Positions 47,028 through 56,757 of a stretch of 64,000 nt of DNA are shown one piece after another. Every line of letters starts with the position of its first letter. The stretch's first letter is position 1. The notes below the pieces were generated by a model. The model was not told the origin of the DNA. It was given only the letters and a program-made list of their open reading frames with translations, and searched no databases. The translations under genes were made by a program, and so were the position numbers. The stretch is from Rhizoctonia solani (lineage: Eukaryota > Basidiomycota > Agaricomycetes > Cantharellales > Ceratobasidiaceae), in contig NC_057372.1 of assembly GCF_016906535.1 (NCBI RefSeq), positions 477,501 through 541,500 on the forward strand, in the 5' to 3' direction.

Positions 47028-48440
47028 TTACAAAATTCCAAGGCAAAACCAGAGTCCTTGGGGTCCTTGCGCGCAGCAGCAGGTACCCTTAATCTTTTCC
47101 CAATTTGGGTCCAGATTCTTTGCCAGTCTTGGCGGTTTCCTTAGCCTTCCCTTATCCTTGATAGGGGTGGCTTTCCAGCCTGTGCAGCATTCCGCAAACT
47201 TATGGCCCATTTTACCGCACTTGATGCAGGCGCTGGCGGCGCGGCGGCGGTTTTGTTCTTCTTCCAACACAAAGTTGGGGTTGTTGGAGAGTTTCTTTGA
47301 ACCGGAAGTGGCTTGACCAGTACTTGTCCCCCTTGCAGGGTTGGATGGTCTGCTAGGCTTACTATCCTTTGGTGGATGGCTAGCACGCTCTTTGCGGAGA
47401 GCATTGTTGATGACAAGTGCTGCATTTTGCAGCTCAAGGAGGGTACAAGGGCGGTGCTTGCGGGTTGCTATTTGACAGCTGACCTCCCAGTGGAGGCCAC
47501 GGGCAAACTGGCCTCTAAGGGCCGCGTTGTTCCAGTCCAGCTCCATTGCCAAGGTTCTGAACTTTGTAATATAGTCCGCGCATGTGCCAGACTGGGTAAG
47601 AGTAGTTATCTTCTGCTTGGCGGCCCTTGTGGCGTCAGGGTCACCAAATGCTGCCAAAAACTCCAATTTGAAACCCTCAACCGTTTGAATTATGGCTTGT
47701 TGTGAGCCTAGTTGGTCTAAGTGAGGGTGGGCCCAGGCCCCAGCAGAATCTTTCATGTTCATCAGGAGGAAGGAAAGAACCTCCTGATTGGTTGGGAACA
47801 TCCGCAAGTTGAGGCGGGTCCAGGCCAGCATACAAGTCAGCCACTGCTTGGCTTTGCTCCCTATTTTGCCTGTGTAGGCATTGGGGTGGTCAACCTTGAC
47901 CAGAGCGGGGTAGTGGGTGGCTGGAGCCAGAGGGAAAGGGGCAGGAACTCCAATTGGGGATTGGAGATGCGGAGAGATAGGGAGAGATGGGACTTGCAGG
48001 GGTACTGCTTGTACTGGGGTTGGTTGGGCAAAGGATGGGAGCCCTTTTGGTGGTTTGGGCCAGAAGGAGACCCGACTAACCAATCCAGTAGGGTTGGCCT
48101 TTGGTAAGGGGCGTGGCGTTGCTTCCATGACCAGGGGCTTGGTATCTTCTGGGGTCCTGGGCCCATGGAGTTGGAGGTTTTTAAGCCCATCCTTGACAAC
48201 ATTGACGGTTTGAGAGATGTTCTTGACATTGGTGCGGGTCTCAATCCCTGCTTCCTTAATTTCTGTGACCTCCTGTTCAAGGCGCTCAACTTGGCCAAGG
48301 AGGCCAAGGAGGAGGTGGGTGATACGTTTGAGGGAGAATTCCCCAATTTTGACAGCGGTGGCTGACAGAAGGAAGGGTCCCATGTCCCCTTGATTGATAG
48401 GGGAGCGGGCTCAAGAGGGTGGCCAGGAACAGGTGGCCAT
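47028..48440 (-). pseudogene. A1 gag (capsid/nucleocapsid) with one nonsense codon
   Basis: Structural polyprotein. ATG at 48440; TGA at 48413-48411 after nine codons (CGA expected, in TCGA context), then open to the end. It contains a coiled-coil segment (VERLEQEVTEIKE), a retrotrans_gag capsid core (HPHLDQLGSQQAIIQTVEGF) and one zinc knuckle CIKCGKMGHKFAEC. One missing base near 47150 moves the C-terminal end into a third frame; allowing for it, gag ends at TAA 47089-47091 directly after a GGGAAAA heptamer, as in A2. Two lesions, so not directly functional, but nearly intact. Confidence 0.85.
47089..47101 (-). promoter_or_regulatory. A1 predicted -1 frameshift site at gag end
   Basis: Slippery heptamer G GGA AAA (47101-47095, minus) followed by GAT TAA. 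The pol frame is -1 relative to gag. Confidence 0.65.
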
Positions 48441-48928
48441 GGGATGTGTTGGCGGGTAGGAGCGGCCAGCATGAGAGGATGCCCGGGACAAGGAGTGAGT
48501 GGGGGTATGTGAGGTAATGGTGGGCAAGTGGGGAATGATAAGGGCTGTGTAGCCAGGGGAGCCTATAACAGGACTTATGGGGCGCTTTACTACTTGAACG
48601 CTAAACCTTTGTCTCAACCAACCTAGCGTTGGACAGTCCTTTCAACCAATCAGCAGCCGTGAGCAGGCATGATGTGGAGCAGGTTTTCTGCAAGCAGGTG
48701 GATTGACTGTCTAAGGTTGCAGGTAGAGGGTGCGGTGACCAGAGGTATGCGGACAATTAAGACCTGTCTGCCTTGTAGTAATTTGGTACTAGGTGGGACC
48801 AACACTGGTTTGATTATTAACAGCAAAAGGCAAGTCCAATCACCTGATTTCCCTTGTACTAGTACAGGAGGCTCTCTCATTTGTTGGATCTAAGTGGGTA
48901 GGGTGCAGAACAGTTTGCAACCAATGTA

Positions 48929-48941
48929 AGGTTGATTACCT
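48929..48941 (-). promoter_or_regulatory. A1 primer-binding site (self-priming type)
   Basis: AGGTAATCAACCT, two bases (CT) after the 5' LTR. A perfect 13-nt complement of AGGTTGATTACCT inside the same LTR. Confidence 0.75.
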
Positions 48942-48943
48942 AG

Positions 48944-49511
48944 TGTCCTAGATGTCTGTAAGGACATCAAGGAGGTGGGCACTTGCGGCCAAGTGTGACT
49001 AAGTAAGAGAAACCGCGTAAGGTGGTGAGCAAGCTACCTACAACAACAACCAACTATACTACGGTGACCAAGCCTGTAAGGGCAATGGGGAGCTAACTAA
49101 GTACAATCAAGAGGCCACTTAAGGCAACGTGGAACTAGTAACTAAGCAATTTACTGGACCTAAGGTCCTTGTACAGTGGGTAGATGCAACAAGAGGTAAT
49201 CAACCTGGGTGTTACCATGGTTGGTTGGTCTCCTTATATATTACAGAGGTGAACTAATTACAAATATGATATATGCAATACTGTAACCAATAAGAACCCT
49301 GCTCTGCAGTTGGCCTTACTCATGTATATGTGTCATTGATGACGTCATAGGTGGAGGTGGCTACGTATGCTGATTAAGTGCAAAGGGGGACATGGCTTGG
49401 CGCTTATGATGTAAGCGCCAAGGTCACGTGATTGAAAATGTTGTCCATTTACGTTTGTTTAAATTTGAGAAAATTGGAATAAATTCCGTGGTATTGAGTG
49501 TGTCTACAACA
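48944..49511 (-). repeat. A1 5' LTR with self-primer site
   Basis: 568 bp. It contains (minus) a TATA-like element upstream of AGGTTGATTACCT (49206-49194), complementary to the site just downstream of the LTR at 48941-48929. Confidence 0.9.
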
Positions 49512-50235
49512 GGTATCAATCAATGTGACTGGACCAGGTGGTTACCCATGGCTGAATTTGCTTACAACAATGCTGTTCATAGTAGTACAGGAAAAATGCC
49601 TTTTAAAGCCTTATACAGATGGGAACCAACCTTAACACTGTCCAATGTGCCAACCAATGTCCCCAAAGCCAATGACTTAGCCCAGGCCATGGAAGCACAG
49701 TGGAAGGAAGTAGAGGTAGCCCTCTGGCAATCTAAGACACAAATGACTGCCAGAAAGGAAGGAAGCCCAACAGAATTCAAGATTGGAGAAGAAGCCTGGC
49801 TTGACACCAAAAATGTCAAACTCAAGACCTTAAGCCCCAAACTAACAGAACAACATCTGGGGCCATTCAAAATCATCAAAAAAATCTCCAATTGCGCTTA
49901 CCAACTCAAGCTGCCACCCACTATGCATATCCATAACATCTTCTATGCGGGGCTACTATCCAAAGTGAAAAGGGATGACAAGCGTGCCTTTGAGAACTGC
50001 CTGCCACCAGTCACCATGGATGGAGAGGAAGAATATGAGGTAGAAGGCATAACAGACATGGAGGAAAGGAATGGGGAATGGTTTTTTAGGGTCAAATGGA
50101 AGGGCTATGGAAGCAAGGAAAATATGTGGGAACCCCAATCAAACCTCAAAAATGCAGGGAAAATTTTAAAGAAGTATGAGGAGGAAATGAAGAAAAAGGC
50201 CCTTGGCGCTGCCAAGGCCCTTAGAAGGGGGGGAG

Positions 50236-50617
50236 TGTTGTAGCCACATTTGATACCAGGGAATTTACTCCCATTTTCTTGATTTCAAACAAAGTGAATT
50301 GGACTACATTTTCAATCACATGACTTTGGCGCTTATATCATACACTAAGTGCTGAGCCATGTCCCCCCGTGCTTACTTCATCATATGTAGCCACCTCCAC
50401 CTGATGACATCACTATGACATGTCAGTGACACGTATGCATGAGTAAGACCAACTGCAGAGCAGGGTTCTTATTGGATTAGGTATTTGATATTATGTATTT
50501 GTAAATTAGTTCTTGTGTAGAATATATAAGGAGGCCAACCAACAATGGTAACACCCAGGTCAATTACCTCTTGTTGCATCCCACCATTGTACAAGGCCTT
50601 ACAGCCAGATTACTTAG
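50236..50617 (+). repeat. A3 3' LTR, left 382 bp, cut by element C
   Basis: Starts TGTTGTAGCC after the polypurine tract and stops mid-LTR at the C insertion. The remaining part must lie beyond the window, on the far side of C. Confidence 0.85.
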
Positions 50618-51062
50618 TGTCATGACCTTCATTGGCATGACATGATTTTATACTATTTTCTACCTTTTTTCCGAGATAGTTTCCTTTTTTGATATATATT
50701 TATGACTCATCAAGACCACATGATATATTTGATATATGATGTGAAATTGTAAATGACTCACTACTTAGTACTGTTGTTTTTGATGTGGCTTTCTCCATGT
50801 ATATAAGCCAGGTCAAGTTGCCGCTAAACAGCAAGACTTGACCTCTTTGTCAATTCATCCTAAGCTTACCCTTACCCATTGCCCAGGCCCCTAGTTGGCC
50901 ATAAGTGCACTTTACTACAAACCCTTAACCCAGGCTTTGTTGCCCTCTACCCATACCATTCCCCTTGGGCCTTCATCGCCCCTCTCTGTTTCATAGTCTA
51001 TTGGTGATAGGGCCACGGACTCTAAATCTACTTGTATCATAGGTCCAAGCTTAGTCGTGACA
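50618..51062 (+). repeat. C 5' LTR, 445 bp
   Basis: TGTCATGACC ... GTCGTGACA. The start of the 3' LTR (63922-64000) matches it base for base over the visible part. Confidence 0.92.
50800..50844 (+). promoter_or_regulatory. C LTR TATA box and self-primer sequence
   Basis: TATATAAG at 50800, then CAAGACTTGACCT at 50832-50844, about 32 bp downstream, where the transcript 5' end is expected. Confidence 0.65.
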
Positions 51063-51064
51063 CT

Positions 51065-51077
51065 AGGTCAAGTCTTG
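51065..51077 (+). promoter_or_regulatory. C primer-binding site (self-priming type)
   Basis: AGGTCAAGTCTTG, two bases (CT) after the LTR; perfect 13-nt complement of 50832-50844. Confidence 0.75.
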
Positions 51078-51410
51078 TTACTTGTACTCTTGTTGACAAA
51101 CAAGAACTGCGCTTAGATAAGCACCAAAACCTGAAACGGTATCACATCGTAGCCCCTGTGTAATAATCAAAGACAGGAATACAAGTACCAGTAAGGTTGC
51201 GGGATAGCCCTTTGCCAGCAATCGTCTGCATACCAAGGTGTCCGCACCCTTAGCCATACGCTGTTAGTCAGCCAAACCTCCGCTTACTAAAAACCCAATT
51301 AATAATCACGCTTGTACACAGCTGTTGATATTAGTATAGGGATAGTCTAACGCTAGTGGGGAAGCAAACAGTTAGTATTTTAGCGCTATAAATCCGTTTC
51401 ATCTATCTGA

Positions 51411-53451
51411 TTGAGTACCAATTCATATTGGGAACGCATCCTAGTGTTCAATTTTTTAGATCTCATCCTTTTTGCCATCTTTTGGCCTTATTCCATTGTC
51501 ACCCGCTACCTCTACCTCGAAAAAACCATTAGCAACATTAACCACGTATTAGTTGGTCGCATCAACAACCTAGAAGAACATATTGCTTGAATCAAAGAAC
51601 CAGGGCTAGTCCAAACTATTGCCCATATCAAACATCATAAATCATTTGCCAAGCGCCTCAATACTATTTACAAGGCAGATCTTCAGGAGCAAAAGAACCT
51701 TATTGCCAATCTTGAATCCCACAATTGAGACTTAGCTCTTACAATTGAAGAGCAAGAAAGGCGCATTGAAGAAAAGGATCAACTGCTGGTTGAAAAAGAA
51801 ATTGAGCTAGACAATTTCCATTGTTCTATTCAGGATATCACCCAAGATGGAAAAGGGCGAATCCACTATTACAAAGAATATGAGTTTTTTGCAGTCTCAT
51901 ATGACAATGCCTGGTTTGGGCGCAATGGGAGAGACTAATTTGTCTTCTTCCCAAATCCAATTGGGGTGGTCTGCCCCATCTTCCCAAACTCATACTCCTG
52001 CCCCTGCGGCTGTGCCGCCACATGTATATTCTCCCATGTCATTTGATCAAATGTCAGATTGTGAACTCCTTGATATGGTTGCCCAAAATATGATTGTTTT
52101 AAAAAAAGAATTCTCGCAATTACAAGGCGCCTACAAAGCGCAACATGATCAATTAGCATTGCTAAGGGCTGAACTTGAGGAACATTGCAATCAGTTGCGT
52201 AACCAACATGTGTTTTATTCTAATCAAATTCAAGGAGCTGCTGCCTCCATCCAGGTGGTGCAAGATCAATTGCTCCACATGTCTACCACTTGTCCCATGG
52301 CCCCACCTCCACCTCCTCCACCTGCTGGTACAAGCACAGCCACCACTGCCCACACTTCCTCACCTGTTTCTACGTCTTCAGATTTAAAATTTGCCAAGCC
52401 CAATAAGTTCAATGGCAAGAAAGAGGACGCCCTTAACTTCATTATTGCCTGCCAAGCCTATATAAGGGCAAAAGGGGCCAATCAATCCCACAAAGAAAAA
52501 ATCTTGTGGGTAACGTCATATTTTGAAGGTGCTGCGGAAGATTGGGTACGCCCATACAAGGAAAGGAAGGTGTTCAGGGGAGAGGCGGTTCCCTTATTGG
52601 AAGATATTGATACATTTTGGGCCAAGTTCACAAAGCATTACGTAGATACAAATTGTGATGAGAAGTACCGCCAAAAATGGAATAATTTACGACAGAAAGC
52701 ATCAGTACAAGAATATACTTGCAAATTCCAGCAGTACTCAGTGTCCTTAGGGTACAGCAATGAGACGTTACGCAATAAGTACTATGATGGCCTCCAAAAC
52801 AATATCAAGGACATCATGCTTTCCACTATGTTCCAATGGCGTCATGCTACGGCTCAACAAGTGTATGACAAGGCAGAAGAAATTGCCAACCACATTGAGT
52901 CAACTTGTCTTTCCAACCCATCTGTCTCCGCTGCTTGTACGTCTTCCAACACTGTCTCCACCCCTACTTCCAACCCCACTCCTACTTGTACTTGTTTCAA
53001 TGTTGGGGACAATGTCTATATGATTGATCCAACCACTTGCCGCGCCAAGAAAGGCGCTATTACTTCAATTGTTTGCACTACCTCTGGCAACATGCCAAAT
53101 GTCAGGTGGAATGGAGAATCCAAGGACACAATGATCCCATTCCCCTCCCTTAAGAAAGATGAACGCCCCGCTGCGGCTGCACCTGTTAAAACCATCATTG
53201 CACCTACTCCTATTCTAGCCTTGAACTCTAAAGGTCCAGGTCCCATGGATCTTGATGGAAGAGGATTTTCAAATCTCACATGCCATGTATGCGGTGGAAA
53301 AGGTCATTTTGCACGCAGCTGCCCCTCTAAGCCCATGTCTGGACATGTGGCTAATGTTGAATGGTCTTGGGAAAGGCCCAAAGAAGAAAATTGAATTGAA
53401 GTTGTCTCTGATGAGGAGGAGTTGGGAAAAGGAAAAGCCAAGGCCAACTAA
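51411..53451 (+). pseudogene. C gag (coiled coil, capsid, zinc knuckle)
   Basis: The N-terminal frame opens by 51411 without an obvious ATG and encodes a coiled coil (INNLEEHIA, IEEQERRIEEKDQLLVEKE) interrupted by TGA at 51588 and 51726. It shifts near 51840-51900 into the main frame (ATG 51847), which carries a Pro-rich linker, a retrotrans_gag capsid domain (FNGKKEDALNFIIACQAYI ... GAAEDWVRPY) and one zinc knuckle CHVCGGKGHFARSC. TGA at 53392 precedes a further 19 codons to the natural stop TAA 53449-53451. All three TGA codons are in TTGA context, consistent with former CGA. Inactive copy. Confidence 0.85.
53424..53430 (+). promoter_or_regulatory. C predicted -1 frameshift heptamer GGGAAAA
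   Basis: In the gag frame: TTG GGA AAA. Seven codons before the gag TAA; the -1 frame is open from here into protease. Confidence 0.6.
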
Positions 53452-54309
53452 GGAGTAAGGCACTTGGCTGTATGCTTGCGGATTTGCACCATGTAAACAA
53501 TAATCTTGAAATATTCTCATTATGTAATTCCTCTCAAATATATGCGTTGTTTATTGCAAATCCGTGTGAATCTCCTAAAACCCAAAAATCCAGCTTTTTG
53601 GCTAAACCTTTTCAAGGAAAAGCCATGATTGATTCTGGAGCTACATCGTGCTTCATACACCCTCTTTTGGTAGAAACCTATCGACTTCCCACCTACCTTC
53701 ATCCAATTCCTAAAAAACTCCGCGTTATTGATGGCCGAGACATTGATTCCGGCCAAATCACTCATTTCACTTGTTTCAAATGCACTATTGGTAACCATAC
53801 CAAAGAACTAGAATGCCATATCTCAAACATTGGCAACCATCAGTTAGTTTTAGGAATGTCATGGCTAAAAAAGCATAACCCCCAAATATCATGGGAAAAA
53901 CATACACTTGTCTTTAATTTGTTATACTGTTCCAATAATTGCCTACCCGCACCTGCTGTTTTAGAACTCAAAGCAGTAGAAGAAATCCCCACTCCCTACC
54001 AAGAATTCTCTAGAGTCTTTTCAGAAGAGGAATCATCCAAATTACCGCCTCATTGTCCTTATGATATTGCTATTGAGTTGCTCCCTGACGCAAAACCCCG
54101 ACATGGCCCCATTTATAGCCTAGGTCCAAGGGAGGATGCAGAACTCAAGGAAACTATTGAAAAGCAACTCAAGGCCGGATTGATTCAACCCTCAAAGTCT
54201 CCTATGGCTTCTCCAATCTTATTTGTCAAGAAAAAGAATGGAAAGTTACGCATGTGTGTGGACTACCGGCGCTTAAATAGCATGACCAAGAAGAATGTGT
54301 ACCCTTTAC

Positions 54310-54889
54310 TGTCGTAGACACATTTGATACCAGGGAATTTATTCCCATTTTCTCAAATTTAAACAAAGACAAACGGAGAACATTTTCGATCACGTGACTT
54401 TGGCGCTTATATCATACACTAAGCGCCAAGCCACGTCCCCATCCGCGCTTAATCAGCATACGTAGCCACCTCCACTTATGACGTCATCATGACACGTCAG
54501 TGACACGTATGCATGAGTAAGGCCGACTGCGGAGCGGGGTTCTTATTGGATTAGGTTTTGCATATTCTGTATTTGTAATTAGTCACTCTCTGTAATATAT
54601 AAGGAGGCCAACCGACCATGGTAACACCCAGGTCGATTACCTCTTGTCGCATCCCATCATTGTACGAGGACCTTAGGTCCAGTAACTACTTAGCTCACTA
54701 GTTCCACGTCGCCTTAAGCGGCCTCTACATTGTACTTAGATAGCTCGTCATCGCCCTTATAGGCCTTAACACCGTAGTATAGTTGGTCGTTGTTGTAGGT
54801 AGCTTGCTCACCGCCTTACGCGGTTCTTACTTAGATACACCCGGCCGCAAGCGCCCTCCTCCTCGACGTCCTTACAGACGTCTAGGACA
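54310..54889 (+). repeat. A2 5' LTR
   Basis: 580 bp, TGTCGTAGACAC ... GTCTAGGACA. Confidence 0.95.
54596..54642 (+). promoter_or_regulatory. A2 LTR TATA box and self-primer sequence
   Basis: TATATAAGG at 54596; AGGTCGATTACCT at 54630-54642, 34 bp downstream, where transcription should start. Confidence 0.65.
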
Positions 54890-54891
54890 CT

Positions 54892-54904
54892 AGGTAATTG
54901 ACCT
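54892..54904 (+). promoter_or_regulatory. A2 primer-binding site (self-priming type)
   Basis: AGGTAATTGACCT, two bases (CT) after the LTR. Complementary over 13 nt to 54630-54642 with one G-U wobble. Confidence 0.72.
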
Positions 54905-55402
54905 TAAGTTGGTTGCAAACCGTGCCCACAAAGCACACCCTACTCAGTTTTGACAAACAAGAAGGTCCCCTGTACTAGCACGAGGGAAATCACCTGATCG
55001 GGCTTGCCTTTCGCTATCAATAATCAAACTAGCGTCAGCCCCAGGTAGTACCAAATTGCTATAAGGCAGACGGATCCTGATCGTCCGCTTACCACCGGTC
55101 ACCGCACCTTTTGTCAGCAGAGCTAGTCAGCAGATCCACCCGCTTGCAGAAAACCCATTCCACATCACGCCCGTACACGGCAGTTGATTGGTCAATAGGG
55201 ACTGTCCAACGCTAGGCGGTTGACGCAAGCTCTTAGCGCCAGAACAATAAAGCGCCCCATAAGTCCTGATATAGGCACCTTGGCTACACAGCCCCCATTA
55301 CCCCCTACTTCGCCCATCATTACGTCACGCACCCCCTCTCGCGCTTCCTCCCGCGCCTCCCAACGCGCCACTTCCCACCAAGGCCGTTCATATCCTCATG
55401 AA

Positions 55403-56757
55403 ATGGCAACCCGTTCCCGGAGCACCGCTCGTCCCCAATCCCCTCTCAATCAAGGAGAGTTGGGACCCACTCTTCAGGCAACCGCCGATGAGTCAGGAAG
55501 CCTCAAACCAGAGGTCTATGGGGAAATATCCCTTAGCCGCGCAATCTCCCTCCTCCTGGGGTTGCAAAACCAAGTCATCCGGCTCAAGCGGGAACTCGAG
55601 GAAATCAAGGAAGTCAACAAGGAAGCCCAAGACTGGATGGGAGCAGTCGACCAAACCCTCACTTGCATCGAGGCTAGCAATGGGCCTCAACCCCACACAC
55701 AGAAGACCGGAAACCACCGGCAGTCGAGGCCACGCCCAGGCCCCTATCCAAAACCGACCCTCTTCCAGCGCCTAGTGCGCCCCTCATTGCCTGGGCCAAT
55801 CCTACCAAGCCTCCCATCACCTTTGCCCAACCAACCCCTATCCGGGCCCCCCCAAGAGTCCAGACTCCCGCTCCATCTTTGCCTATCAGACTTCGCTCCC
55901 CCGTTGCCCCTCCACCAGCGGCTCCAGTAGCTGCATATCAAGCCCCCGTCAAGGTGGATCATCCTGACGCCTACACAGGGAAGATTGGGAATGAGTCACA
56001 ACAATGGCTCACAAGAATGATGGCATGGGTCCGCCTGAATCAGCGCATGTTCCCAACGGATCAGGAAATACTCTCGTTCCTTCTAATGAACATGAAGGAC
56101 ACCGCAGGAGCGTGGGCACATCCCCACCTCGACCAACTAGGGTCCCACAGGGCCATCATCCAAACGGTTGAGGATTTCAGGAGGGAATTCCTGGCAGCAT
56201 TTGGGAATCCAGACGCCACAAGGGCCGCGGAGCGGCAAATCACCCACCTTACTCAGACAGGCACCTGTGCTGAGTATATCACAAAGTTTAGGACCATTGC
56301 CATGGACCTAGACTGGAACAACGCTGCCCTCCGTGGGCAATTCGCACGTGGCCTCCACTGGGAGGTCAGCCGCCTCATCGCCACTCGAGAGCGGCGCCCA
56401 ACTACCCTCCTGGAGCTGCAAAACGCGGCCCTGGTCATTGACAATGCCCTCCGCGAGGAACGCGCCAGCCACCCGCCCAAGGGTAATAAGTCTGGAACTT
56501 CCTCCACCCCCAATAGGGGGGCGAGTACCGGCCAACAGGCCACAAGACCAGGACGCCTTTCCAGCGATCCCAACTTTGTCTCCAAGGAGGAATGAAACCG
56601 CCGCAGGGCTGAAGGCCTCTGCATCAAATGCGGTAAGGCGGGCCATAAATTTGCGGAATGCCGCACTGGCTGGAAGGCCACACCCAAGGAGGAAGGTGTC
56701 AAGAAGGAAGCCGCCAAAATTGGCGAAGAGTCCGGACCCAAATCGGGAAAAGACTAA
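55403..56757 (+). pseudogene. A2 gag
   Basis: ATG 55403 (MATRSRSTARPQSP). Coiled coil (VIRLKRELEEIKEVNKEA), Pro-rich linker, capsid core (AYTGKIGNESQQWLTRMMAW, TQTGTCAEYITKFRTIAMDL), zinc knuckle CIKCGKAGHKFAEC. One missing base near 55700 moves the frame; TGA at 56593-56595 just before the knuckle. Gag ends at TAA 56755-56757 right after the slippery heptamer. Two lesions separate it from intact. Confidence 0.88.
56745..56757 (+). promoter_or_regulatory. A2 predicted -1 frameshift site
   Basis: Heptamer G GGA AAA at 56745-56751 (gag frame TCG GGA AAA GAC TAA). After a -1 slip the reading continues RLRVPAAARKDPKDSG into protease. Confidence 0.68.

Larger units (their letters stand above)
43218..47041 (-). 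pseudogene. A1 pol: protease, RT, RNase H, integrase, chromodomain; interrupted by TRIM
   Basis: Single open frame on minus apart from TAA at 45667-45665 (CAA expected in KEQEAF) and the TRIM insertion at 44384-44818. Order: protease (IDSGATSSFLHP), RT with intact YLDDILIYSKDD, RNase H (FLETDASGAALGSIL), H2C2 integrase zinc finger (HNSPLAGHPGRQRTLELV ... CEICQRI), DDE core (HVSYNMIVDLPKDG), GPF/Y-like module and a chromodomain (VEGITNAKERNGKWFF) at the C-terminus. Chromodomains target such elements to heterochromatin. Only one nonsense codon plus the insertion separates this from an intact pol. Confidence 0.92.
42658..49511 (-). mobile_element. Complete Ty3/gypsy chromovirus A1 inserted in A3 integrase, TSD ggtat
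   Basis: Two 568-bp LTRs (42658-43225 and 48944-49511) bracket gag and pol on the minus strand; TSD ggtat at 42653-42657 and 49512-49516. The LTRs differ at about ten positions, nearly all at CpG. Polypurine tract next to 43225 (read on minus, agaggggggggcag). Carries the complete TRIM in its integrase. Confidence 0.95.
39593..50243 (+). pseudogene. A3 pol relic: protease, RT, RNase H, integrase, chromodomain
   Basis: Pieces: 39593-39885 (protease, active site IDSG), 40353-42652 (protease end, RT, RNase H, integrase) and 49517-50243 (integrase end and chromodomain: VEGITDMEERNGEWFFRVKW). They join in frame across the two insertions. The RT motif is YLDN instead of YLDD, and TGA at 41090 follows VLR. 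Many Arg codons of the A family are Cys, His or Gln here (CGN to TGN or CAN). Non-functional: RT catalytic Asp lost, a nonsense codon, two insertions. Confidence 0.88.
39593..50617 (+). mobile_element. Old Ty3/gypsy chromovirus A3, 5'-truncated, host of D and A1 insertions
   Basis: The oldest family A copy here. It lacks its 5' LTR and gag, begins in the protease, and runs through RT, RNase H, integrase and chromodomain to a partial 3' LTR (50236-50617), where element C is inserted. It is interrupted by a D LTR (39886-40347) and by full-length A1 (42658-49511). It is strongly CpG-depleted compared with A1 and A2. Confidence 0.88.
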
